Positions 20,052 through 31,236 of a DNA stretch of 47,467 bases are shown in pieces. Position 1 is the first letter of the stretch. Every line of letters begins with the position of its first letter. Both the position numbers and the translations under genes were made by a program. The notes below the pieces were generated by a model. That model saw only the letters and a list, made by a program, of their open reading frames with translations, had not been told where the DNA came from and made no database searches. The stretch comes from Devosia sp. (GTDB lineage: Bacteria > Pseudomonadota > Alphaproteobacteria > Rhizobiales > Devosiaceae). The stretch lies in assembly GCA_015234425.1 (NCBI GenBank), contig JADGNE010000016.1, forward strand, positions 1 through 47,467. The letters run 5' to 3'.

Positions 20052-20534
20052 ATGCGCATCACCCTTGCTGCCATAGGGCGGATGAAATCCGGGCCCGAGC
20101 GAGAGCTCGTGGCCCGTTATCTTGACCGTGCCACAGCCAGCGGCAAACCTCTCGCCCTGACCCATTTCGACGCGATCGAACTGCCCGAATCCCGCGCCGG
20201 CTCCGCCCCTGCCCGCAAGATCGAGGAAGCCAAGGCTTTGCGCGGCGCCCTGCCGTCCGGCGTCCTTGTCTCACTCGATGAGCGTGGAAAGGGCATCGGC
20301 TCGGAAGCCTTTGCGGCCTTGCTGCTGCGCTGGCGCGACGAAGGCCGCCCGGCGGCCAGTTTTGTCATTGGTGGCGCGGACGGCCTCGATCCCGAGTTCA
20401 CCCGGTCCAGTGACCTCGTGCTCAGCTTTTCCCCAATGGTGTGGCCCCACCAATTGGTGCGCATCATGCTGGCTGAGCAATTGTATCGGGCAACCACCAT
20501 CCTCTCCGGACATCCCTATCATCGCGGCGATTAA
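20052..20534 (+). CDS. rlmH: 23S rRNA (pseudouridine1915-N3)-methyltransferase
   Basis: 160 residues, SPOUT-fold methyltransferase. It starts MRITLAAIGRMKSGPERELV. VSLDERGKGIGSE, SFVIGGADGLDP and the knot end VWPHQLVRIMLAEQLYRATT match RlmH, ending HPYHRGD as expected. It acts on helix 69 of 23S rRNA in assembled ribosomes. Typical neighbour of rsfS. Confidence 0.96.
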   Translation: MRITLAAIGRMKSGPERELVARYLDRATASGKPLALTHFDAIELPESRAGSAPARKIEEAKALRGALPSGVLVSLDERGKGIGSEAFAALLLRWRDEGRPAASFVIGGADGLDPEFTRSSDLVLSFSPMVWPHQLVRIMLAEQLYRATTILSGHPYHRGD

Positions 20535-20600
20535 TGCGTCAGTGGCCACAGTTTAGACCCAGCTGCGCCCTATTGGGCTCGGGCCCTTTCCGCACAAACA

Positions 20601-20620
20601 TGGTTAAGCTGAATTAACCA
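20601..20620. promoter_or_regulatory. Palindromic TTAA site upstream of envC-like gene
   Basis: TGGTTAA-GCTGAA-TTAACCA is a perfect 7-bp dyad with a 6-nt spacer, about 70 bp before the envC-like ATG. It resembles the CtrA motif (TTAA-N7-TTAA) except that the spacer is one base short. A dimeric regulator site is plausible. Confidence 0.4.
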
Positions 20621-20691
20621 GTGGTTTGCCGACCTCTTGGTAAGGTGCGCGCAGATGATTCGGGACGTGTGGTCCCCTTTAAGGAGTTGCC

Positions 20692-22089
20692 ATGCCGGCT
20701 GGACCGGGGAGCATAGCCAGAGCTGCCCTGGCAGGGATTGTCCTGTCCTCGATGGCTGCTTTGCCGCTACTGGCCCAGACTCCCCCTGCCGTGCAAGAAT
20801 CGGCCGTGCCGGAAACCATCGCGCCCGACGCGGAGGCGCCATCTCCGGCAAATGAAGGCGTGGTCGAGACCGAAGCGGCGCCCCAGGATGCCGGCGAGGC
20901 TACCGTGTCGGCCAGCGCCAGCGACCTTGCCGAAGTGGAGGCCTCCCTCAATCTCAGCCGCGAGCGGATCGACACCCTCAAGGCCGAAATCGCGGCGATG
21001 GAGGGCGACCAAACCCAGCAGAATGCGGCGCTCATTGCTGCCGGCCAGCGGGTGAAGATGGCCGAGATCGAAGTCGCCGACGTCGAGGAGCGCCTGTCGA
21101 ACCTGATCGTCTCAGAGCTCGAGGTGCGCGGGCGCCTCGATGGTGCCGATGCCGAGATCGCCAATGTTCTTGCCGCTCTGCAGCGCATTTCCCTCAATCC
21201 CCCGCCGGCGCTGATCGTTGACCCGAGCGACGCACTGGGTTCTGCCCGCGGCGCCATGCTGATCGCGGCCATCGTTCCGCAATTGCGCGCTCGCGCTGAC
21301 AGCGTTGCCGTCGACCTCAAGGAACTGACCTCCATCAAGGAGCAGGCGCTGGCCGAAGAGGAGACGCTCAAGGCCAATTATGCCGTGCTCGAAGAAGAGC
21401 AATTGCGCATCGCCACCCTGATCGCAGCCCGCAAGCAGGGCCTGAACCAGCGCGGGATTGCCCTCGATTCCCAGGAACGCGAAGCCGTTGAGCTGGCAGA
21501 GCGTGCAGCCACCCTGCGCGAGCTCATCGACACCCTCTCCGCGCGCGCCACCAACGCCACGGCACCCCAGACGACGGCCGACGATTTGCCGACGCTGCCG
21601 CCCGAAGCCATTCAGCTTGCGCTGGCCAATGCGGCACGCACCGAACCTGCTGTGCCCTTTCCCCTGGCGCGCGGATACCTCTCCCAGCCTGCCAATGGCG
21701 TCACCGTTCTCGACTTTGGCTCCAGCGATGGCCGTGGCGGCATCTCCCAGGGCCAGTCAGTGGTAACCCGGGCCGAGGCACAGGTCGTTGCCCCGGCTGA
21801 TGGCTGGGTGCTCTACAAGGGCCCCTACCTCAATTATGGCCAGATCATCATCTTGAATACCGGACAGGGCTATACCGCCCTGCTCGCAGGGCTTGAAACC
21901 ATCAGCGTCGATATCGGTCAGTTTGTGCAAATGGGCGAACCCGTTGGTCAGATGGGTTCACGCACAATTGGACGGACCGTGACGACCAGTGCTGGTAACG
22001 CCCAACCGACCCTTTATATTGAACTGCGACAGAACAACCGGCCTTTCGACCCGGATGGGTGGTGGGCTCCGAACGAACAGACGGGATAG
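20692..22089 (+). CDS. EnvC-like murein hydrolase activator (degenerate LytM)
   Basis: 465 residues. An N-terminal signal (AALAGIVLSSMAALPLLAQ) is followed by an acidic Ala/Pro/Glu-rich stretch and a long coiled coil (about residues 80-250). The C-terminal LytM/M23 domain starts near residue 325. Its metal ligands are missing: where active enzymes have HxGxD there is GGISQGQS, and the usual HxH is replaced by YTALLAG. This is the pattern of EnvC-type proteins, which activate amidases at division sites rather than cut peptidoglycan. AAGGAG lies 6 nt before the ATG. ctpA follows after 7 bp. Confidence 0.85.
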   Translation: MPAGPGSIARAALAGIVLSSMAALPLLAQTPPAVQESAVPETIAPDAEAPSPANEGVVETEAAPQDAGEATVSASASDLAEVEASLNLSRERIDTLKAEIAAMEGDQTQQNAALIAAGQRVKMAEIEVADVEERLSNLIVSELEVRGRLDGADAEIANVLAALQRISLNPPPALIVDPSDALGSARGAMLIAAIVPQLRARADSVAVDLKELTSIKEQALAEEETLKANYAVLEEEQLRIATLIAARKQGLNQRGIALDSQEREAVELAERAATLRELIDTLSARATNATAPQTTADDLPTLPPEAIQLALANAARTEPAVPFPLARGYLSQPANGVTVLDFGSSDGRGGISQGQSVVTRAEAQVVAPADGWVLYKGPYLNYGQIIILNTGQGYTALLAGLETISVDIGQFVQMGEPVGQMGSRTIGRTVTTSAGNAQPTLYIELRQNNRPFDPDGWWAPNEQTG

Positions 22090-22096
22090 AAACTCC

Positions 22097-23488
22097 ATGC
22101 GCTTGTCCACACTCCGCGCTGCAGCTCTTGGCGTGGCGCTGCTCGTGCCGTCGACCGTGCTGATGGCACAGGATCAGACGCCGGCTCCGGAAACCCCGGT
22201 CGAGGCGCCGAACCCGAGCGGCGAACAGCCAGAACCCACGGCCGAGGAACGCGACAGCGAGCCGCGTGATCCGTTGGAGATCTATGCCGATCTTAATCTC
22301 TTCGGCGAGATCTTTGACCGTATCCGCGCCGAATATGTGGATCCGCCGGATGAGGAGGAGCTGATCCGTGCCGCCATTCGCGGCATGCTGACCTCGCTTG
22401 ACCCGCATTCCGACTACCTCCCGCCGGCCGATTACAACGACACGCGCGAAGATATTTCGGGCCAGTTCGGGGGCCTCGGCATCGAAGTCACGATGGAAGA
22501 AGGCGTCATCAAGGTCGTCTCGCCCATCGACGAGACTCCTGCGGCACGCGCCGGCATCCTGGCCAACGACCTGATCGTGGAACTCGACGGCGTTTCTGTT
22601 CAGGGTCTGTCGCTGGACGAAGCCGTGGACAAGATGCGGGGTCCGATCGGCACCGACATCAAGGTCACCGTGGTCCGCGAAGGTGTCAACGAGCCGATGA
22701 GCTTCGAGATGACCCGCGCGACCATCTCCATGCGCGCCGTGCGCTGGTCGATGGAGGGCGATGTGGCTCTGCTGCGCCTCGCGCGGTTCTCGGCCCAGGC
22801 CTTTGTCGGCATCGAAGCCGCCATCAACCAAATTTATGAAGAGCGTGATGGCGCTGCCCCCAAGGGCATCATCCTCGACCTGCGTAACAATCCGGGCGGG
22901 CTTGTCGACCAGTCCGTCTATGTTGCCGACGCCTTCCTCAATCGTGGCGCAGTGGTCTGGACCCGCGGCCGTACGGAACGCGAAAGCGCCCGCTACGACG
23001 CCCAGTCCGATCCGCTGGACAAGCGCCTTGCCGACGTGCCGCTGGTGGTGCTGATCAACGGCGGTTCGGCGTCTGCCTCGGAAATCGTCGCCGGTGCCCT
23101 TCAGGACCATAAGCGCGCGACCCTCGTCGGGACCCGCTCCTTCGGCAAGGGTTCGGTGCAGTCGATCATTTCGCTCGGCCCGGATGGCGCGATGCGCCTG
23201 ACCACGGCGCGCTATTACACGCCCGACAACCGCTCGATCCAGGCCCTCGGCATTACGCCCGATATCGAGATCAAGCAGGTCGTTCCCGAGGAGTTCCAGG
23301 GCCGCGACGAAATCATTGGCGAGGCTGGTCTTGAAGGCCACATCACTGGTGACGCCGAGGAAGAGAGCAGCGTCGGCTCCTCCGTCTACGTGCCGGTCGA
23401 TAAGGAAGAAGATACGCAGCTGCAGTATGCCCTCCGCCTGATCAATGGCGAAGAGACTCACGAGGCCTTCCCGCCCAAGGCCGAGTAA
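22097..23488 (+). CDS. ctpA: Carboxy-terminal processing protease, S41 family
   Basis: 463 residues from the ATG at 22097. An N-terminal signal or anchor (AAALGVALLVPSTVLMAQ) is followed by an acidic Pro-rich linker and a PDZ domain (about residues 110-190: GLGIEVTMEEGVIKVVSP). In the S41 catalytic core the Ser lies in INGGSASASEIVAGAL and the Lys in TRSFGKGSVQ. It is a periplasmic protease that trims or degrades envelope proteins. Overlap with the envC-like operon is usual in alphaproteobacteria and suggests a shared envelope role. Confidence 0.95.
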   Translation: MRLSTLRAAALGVALLVPSTVLMAQDQTPAPETPVEAPNPSGEQPEPTAEERDSEPRDPLEIYADLNLFGEIFDRIRAEYVDPPDEEELIRAAIRGMLTSLDPHSDYLPPADYNDTREDISGQFGGLGIEVTMEEGVIKVVSPIDETPAARAGILANDLIVELDGVSVQGLSLDEAVDKMRGPIGTDIKVTVVREGVNEPMSFEMTRATISMRAVRWSMEGDVALLRLARFSAQAFVGIEAAINQIYEERDGAAPKGIILDLRNNPGGLVDQSVYVADAFLNRGAVVWTRGRTERESARYDAQSDPLDKRLADVPLVVLINGGSASASEIVAGALQDHKRATLVGTRSFGKGSVQSIISLGPDGAMRLTTARYYTPDNRSIQALGITPDIEIKQVVPEEFQGRDEIIGEAGLEGHITGDAEEESSVGSSVYVPVDKEEDTQLQYALRLINGEETHEAFPPKAE

Positions 23489-23585
23489 ACGCAAGCTTCA
23501 GCTGTGCTAGACTGAATGGCGCGACGGCATGATTCGCCGCCGCGCCAATTTTCCAAGCCTCTCTTCAAGGACGCAGCCAGGACCG

Positions 23586-24707
23586 ATGGCCAATGATCTC
23601 AGTACACCACTGACCGGCCGGCGGCAGCGCCTGAGGCGAGGGACAGGGCGGACCCATTTCCCGGTCGCCCGGGTGCTCTTTGGCATTATCGCGCTCATCG
23701 CCATCGGCGTGGTCTTGCGCCTTGTTCTCGTCGATGAGCCCAATGGCGGCCTGCCCACCATCGAGGCCGCCATCACCAATACGCAGGCGAGCAACAGCGT
23801 GGCCGACAGCGCGGCCAGCCGTCCCGCCACCATCACGGCAGACCCCATGCAATATCCGGCGGGCACGATGCCGTCGGACGCGGGAGTCGGCGCGGAAACT
23901 GGCCCCGCAGTCTCCAATGCTGCGACGATCCTTGCCGATCTCACGGAAGAGACCAGCAACGGCGCCATCCCCCGCATCTCGAGCAGCGGCGAAACGCCCT
24001 TTGCGGCCTATAAATATCCCTTCGACCTAGCATCGGCCCCCGGCCCCAAGATCGCTGTTATCGTGACCGGCCTCGGGATCAACGAACAGGGTTCGCTCGA
24101 CGCCATAGGCCAGCTGCCCGATCTGGTGACGCTCGCCTTCGCACCTTATGGCAAGGCGCTGGAGCGCACGGTGGCGGCAGCGCGCGGCGGCGGACATGAG
24201 ATCATGCTCGAAGTGCCGCTGGAGCCTTTCGACTACCCGCAGAACGATCCGGGCCCGCATACGCTGCTGACCGGCGAACCGCCACGCCAGAACCTCGAAA
24301 AGCTGTTCTGGCTGATGGCGCGATTCGGCGCCTATACCGGTGTCATCAACAATATGGGCGCCCGTTTCACCGCCTCTGGCGCAGACTTCGCCCCGGTGAT
24401 GGAGGAGCTTGGCTCCCGAGGGCTAGGCTATATCGACGACGGCTCGTCAAACCGATCCGTCGCCGAGCAGCTCGCCACCTCCAACAAGGTACCCTTTGCC
24501 CGCGCCGGCACGGTGATCGACGCCAATCCCGCCCGCGCATCCATTCTCTCAGCGCTTGCCAGCCTTGAAGCCCAGGCTCTGGACCAGGGCAGCGCGATCG
24601 GTATTGTCAGTGCTCTCCCCATTTCCGTTCAGGCCCTCTCCGAGTGGGCAGCGGAACTGGATTCCAAGGGTATTGCGCTGGTTCCGGCCAGCGCCCTGAT
24701 GAAATAG
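23586..24707 (+). CDS. Divergent polysaccharide deacetylase family protein
   Basis: 373 residues from the ATG at 23586 (MANDLSTPLTGRRQRLRRGT); an in-frame ATG at 23529 is possible. One membrane segment (VLFGIIALIAIGVVLRLVLV, residues ~30-50) and a low-complexity linker precede the domain. The domain resembles DUF610: KIAVIVTGLGINEQGSLDAI, LEVPLEPFDYPQNDPGPHTL, and MGARFTASGADFAPVMEELG, then IDDGSSNRS. The family is a NodB-like fold whose role is not well defined. It lies between ctpA and rppH, a conserved neighbourhood in Hyphomicrobiales. Confidence 0.85.
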   Translation: MANDLSTPLTGRRQRLRRGTGRTHFPVARVLFGIIALIAIGVVLRLVLVDEPNGGLPTIEAAITNTQASNSVADSAASRPATITADPMQYPAGTMPSDAGVGAETGPAVSNAATILADLTEETSNGAIPRISSSGETPFAAYKYPFDLASAPGPKIAVIVTGLGINEQGSLDAIGQLPDLVTLAFAPYGKALERTVAAARGGGHEIMLEVPLEPFDYPQNDPGPHTLLTGEPPRQNLEKLFWLMARFGAYTGVINNMGARFTASGADFAPVMEELGSRGLGYIDDGSSNRSVAEQLATSNKVPFARAGTVIDANPARASILSALASLEAQALDQGSAIGIVSALPISVQALSEWAAELDSKGIALVPASALMK

Positions 24708-24718
24708 AGAAGCGCTTC

Positions 24719-25249
24719 ATGTCTGCTGCACTCGATCGAGACGCCATGCCCTATCGCGACTGCGTGGGCATAGCGGTGTTCAATTCCACCGGGCAGGTGT
24801 TTGTCGGGCATCGCAAGTCCGAGGGTGACCCCGATCAATCGGCTGCGCGTGGCTTTGCCTGGCAGATGCCCCAAGGGGGCATTGACGATGGCGAGGACCC
24901 GCTGCGCGCCGCCCTGCGCGAACTGCACGAAGAAACCAATATCACCTCGGTGAGCCTCCTCGCCGAGGCCCCCGAGTGGATCTATTACGACCTGCCCGAC
25001 GAAGCCCTGGGCGTCGCCTTCAAGGGCAAATATCGCGGGCAGCGCCAGCGCTGGTTTGCCTTCGCCTTTACCGGCCAGGAAAGCGAGATCGACGTCCATA
25101 CCCCGGCTGGTGGCAAGCATGGCGCCGAGTTCAATGCCTGGCGCTGGGAGCGGCTGAGCCGCACCCCCTCGCTGATCGTTCCGTTCAAGCGTCCGGCCTA
25201 TGACAAGGTAGTCGAGGCTTTCAGCGAGATCCCGCAGCGCTTTTCCTGA
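24719..25249 (+). CDS. rppH: RNA pyrophosphohydrolase (Nudix)
   Basis: 176 residues from the ATG at 24719. It has the RppH start PYRDCVGIAVFNSTGQVFVG, then WQMPQGGIDDGEDP and the Nudix box with RELHEE. It contains EWIYYDLP and GQRQRWFAF, which are typical of RppH/invasion-associated Nudix hydrolases. It removes pyrophosphate from the 5' end of mRNA to trigger decay. It starts 11 bp after the previous stop. Confidence 0.95.
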   Translation: MSAALDRDAMPYRDCVGIAVFNSTGQVFVGHRKSEGDPDQSAARGFAWQMPQGGIDDGEDPLRAALRELHEETNITSVSLLAEAPEWIYYDLPDEALGVAFKGKYRGQRQRWFAFAFTGQESEIDVHTPAGGKHGAEFNAWRWERLSRTPSLIVPFKRPAYDKVVEAFSEIPQRFS

Positions 25250-25259
25250 GGAGGGAGTG

Positions 25260-25946
25260 ATGAAGACCATCGGCTTGATCGGCGGCATGAGCTGGGAGTC
25301 GACGGCGCATTACTATCGCGTCCTCAATCAGGAAACAGCGCGTCGGCTGGGCGGTCTCCATTCAGCGCCGCTCCTCATCCACTCTGTTGATTTCGCTCCC
25401 ATAGCGGCCATGCAGGCGGCCGGAGACTGGGACGGCGCGGGTCAGCTCCTCAATGCGGCTGCAAGGGGCCTGGTGGACGCCGGAGCCGAAGTGCTGGGCC
25501 TTGCCACCAACACCATGCATGTAGTGGCCGAGACCATGCTGGCGGGCATCGACACTCCCTTTGTGCATATTGCCGATCCGACGGCAGACGCGCTGCTGGC
25601 CGACTGCTTCGATACTGTAGGGCTTCTCGGCACGCGCTTCACCATGGAGATGGGCTTTTACCGCGACCGGCTGACCGAGCGCGGCCTGAACAATCTCATT
25701 CCCGAAGTCGATCGCACCAATCTCAACGGCATTATCTATGAGGAGCTTTGTCGCGGGATCATCCGCGAGGAGTCCCGCAGGATCTATGTTGGGGCCATCG
25801 AGAAACTCGCCGCACGCGGGGCCCAGGCGGTCATCCTTGGCTGCACCGAAATCGGCATGCTGATCGACGACGACGTCAGCCCGCTGCCGGTCTATGACAC
25901 CACCGATCTTCACGCCAGGGCCCTTGTCGATCACGCCCTGAGCTGA
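25260..25946 (+). CDS. Aspartate/glutamate racemase family protein (YgeA-like)
   Basis: 228 residues, PLP-independent racemase fold. It starts MKTIGLIGGMSWESTAHYYR. The second catalytic Cys is present in VILGCTEIGML (Cys195). The first catalytic position is Thr83 in LATNTMH, not Cys. E. coli YgeA has the same Thr/Cys arrangement and is a broad-range amino-acid racemase with an asymmetric site, so this copy is probably of that type rather than MurI. GAGGGAG lies before the ATG. It ends at a bidirectional terminator shared with atpC. Confidence 0.88.
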   Translation: MKTIGLIGGMSWESTAHYYRVLNQETARRLGGLHSAPLLIHSVDFAPIAAMQAAGDWDGAGQLLNAAARGLVDAGAEVLGLATNTMHVVAETMLAGIDTPFVHIADPTADALLADCFDTVGLLGTRFTMEMGFYRDRLTERGLNNLIPEVDRTNLNGIIYEELCRGIIREESRRIYVGAIEKLAARGAQAVILGCTEIGMLIDDDVSPLPVYDTTDLHARALVDHALS

Positions 25947-25963
25947 TCGAAAACGGCAAAAAG

Positions 25964-25991
25964 AAAAGGCCGCCCCGAAGGACGGCCTTTC
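25964..25991. terminator. Bidirectional terminator between racemase gene and atpC
   Basis: AAAGGCCG (25965-25972) pairs with CGGCCTTT (25983-25990). T or A runs lie on both flanks, so it can end both convergent transcripts. Confidence 0.85.
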
Positions 25992-26013
25992 CAAAAGTGA
26001 TCAGACGGCAATC

Positions 26014-26439
26014 TTAGTGGATATGCGCGCCGCCAAGCTGCTGGGCCTCGATCGCGAGGTTCAGCAGGCCGGAAACGAACTGCTGGGCATAGGACTTGTC
26101 GTCCGGTGTCGCAGCGCGGGCCAGCTCTTCTTCGGCTGCCTTGATCTGCGCCTGCAGATCGGCATGGCTGAATTCGCTGAACGGCACGGATTCTTCGGCC
26201 AGGATGGTCAGGCCCGTCGTTGAGACATCAACGAAACCGCCGCGCACGAAGTACACTTCAGACGCGCCATTTTCCTTGGTCACGGTGATGAAACCGGGAC
26301 GCATGGTGGTCATGAAGGGCGCATGGTCAAACATGACCGTGAAATAGCCCTCGGAGCCCGGCACGGTGACCGACTGCACGATTTCCGAAACCAGAAGCCG
26401 TTCTGGCGACACGATCTCGATCTTGAGGCCTTCAGCCAT
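26014..26439 (-). CDS. atpC: F1Fo ATP synthase subunit epsilon
   Basis: 141 residues, last gene of the minus-strand atpHAGDC operon. It starts MAEGLKIEIVSPERLLVSEI and shows VTVPGSEGYFTVMFDHAPFM, the beta-sandwich of epsilon, followed by a short helical C-terminus that inhibits ATP hydrolysis in some species. It is 70 bp from atpD. Confidence 0.96.
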   Translation of the reverse strand: MAEGLKIEIVSPERLLVSEIVQSVTVPGSEGYFTVMFDHAPFMTTMRPGFITVTKENGASEVYFVRGGFVDVSTTGLTILAEESVPFSEFSHADLQAQIKAAEEELARAATPDDKSYAQQFVSGLLNLAIEAQQLGGAHIH

Positions 26440-26509
26440 TTTTTGGGTCCCTTAGCATCAGATGGGGGACCCGCTTTGCGGGCGGGTCCAACACGCAAGA
26501 AGGCGTGGC

Positions 26510-27970
<1,461 letters not shown>

Positions 27971-28858
27971 TTAGAGCGCTTCGGCGCCCGAAATGATTTC
28001 GATGAGTTCTTTGGTGATCTGGGCCTGGCGCTGACGGTTGTAGCTCAACTGCAGCTTGCCGATCATTTCGCCAGCGTTGCGGGTCGCGTTGTCCATTGCG
28101 GACATCTGCGCACCGTAGAACGAAGCGTTATTCTCGAGCATGGCGCGGAAGATCTGCACGGAAATGTTCCGCGGCAGAAGATCCTCGACAATGGCCTCTT
28201 CGCTTGGCTCGTACTCATAGGGCACCGTGGACGCTGCTGCCTGGCCTTCGCCTTCGACAGCCTCGATACGAGCCGGAATGATCTGCACGGCCTGCGGCAC
28301 CTGGCTGATCACCGAGTTGAACTTGGCAAAGAACAGGGTGGCGACGTCGAATTCACCGGCGGCGAACAGCGACTGCACCTTCTGGGAGATCTCGCTCGCC
28401 TGGGCAAAGCCGATATTCTTGACTTCGCGATAGCTCACCGTGTCGATGATCTTGTCGGCGAACTGACGCTTGAGAATGTCATGACCCTTGCGACCAACGG
28501 TCAGGATCTTGACGGTCTTGCCTTCAGACAGAAGCTTGTTGGCATGATCGCGCGCCAGACGCGCGATCGAGGAGTTGAAGCCGCCAGCAAGACCACGCTC
28601 GCCGGTTGCAACGATCAGAAGATGCACCTGATCGCGGCCATTGCCGGCCAGCAGCACAGGGGCGTCGGTCTGGCCGTCATAGACAGCGGCCAGGCTCGAC
28701 AGCACCTGCCCCATGCGCTCGGCATAGGGACGGGCTGCCACGGCGGCTTCCTGGGCGCGACGGAGCTTAGCCGCCGCAACCATCTGCATGGCCTTGGTGA
28801 TCTTCTGGGTCGACTTGACCGAGTCGATACGGTTCTTGAGGTCCTTTAGCGACGGCAT
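27971..28858 (-). CDS. atpG: F1Fo ATP synthase subunit gamma
   Basis: 295 residues, rotor shaft of F1. The N-terminus [20 protein letters not shown] and C-terminus [20 protein letters not shown] are the paired coiled-coil ends conserved in gamma. [14 protein letters not shown] is the usual conserved central stretch. It is located between atpA and atpD as expected. Confidence 0.97.
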   Translation of the reverse strand: MPSLKDLKNRIDSVKSTQKITKAMQMVAAAKLRRAQEAAVAARPYAERMGQVLSSLAAVYDGQTDAPVLLAGNGRDQVHLLIVATGERGLAGGFNSSIARLARDHANKLLSEGKTVKILTVGRKGHDILKRQFADKIIDTVSYREVKNIGFAQASEISQKVQSLFAAGEFDVATLFFAKFNSVISQVPQAVQIIPARIEAVEGEGQAAASTVPYEYEPSEEAIVEDLLPRNISVQIFRAMLENNASFYGAQMSAMDNATRNAGEMIGKLQLSYNRQRQAQITKELIEIISGAEAL

Positions 28859-28881
28859 GAGCCTAAAGTCTCCTTACCGGC

Positions 28882-30977
<2,096 letters not shown>

Positions 30978-31117
30978 TGCCGCTTCACCCTCTCTTGGAC
31001 CGGCCCACTGAAAATTTCCCTCTCGGGAACATGGCCGGCGTGTCAAAATTGCGTACGTTCGTGGAAGTAGGGGCCAAGCCAGGCGATTCCGAGCCAGCCC
31101 CCTTTAAGTTGGGCTCG

Positions 31118-31146
31118 CTCTAACACAAGCCAAGCGGCCCTTGCAA
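31118..31146 (-). promoter_or_regulatory. Candidate promoter of the atpHAGDC operon
   Basis: On the minus strand TTGCAA (31146-31141), 17 nt, TTAGAG (31123-31118). The start would be near 31111, about 135 nt before atpH. A second TTGACA lies closer but lacks a matching -10. Pattern evidence only. Confidence 0.35.
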
Positions 31147-31236
31147 GGCTGCCAGGCGCGATTCAATTGCGGTGAAAATGTCGCAGTCCACAGCGCAATT
31201 TGCCGCTTTGGCCGGGTTCAGCGGGCTTCAGGGGCC

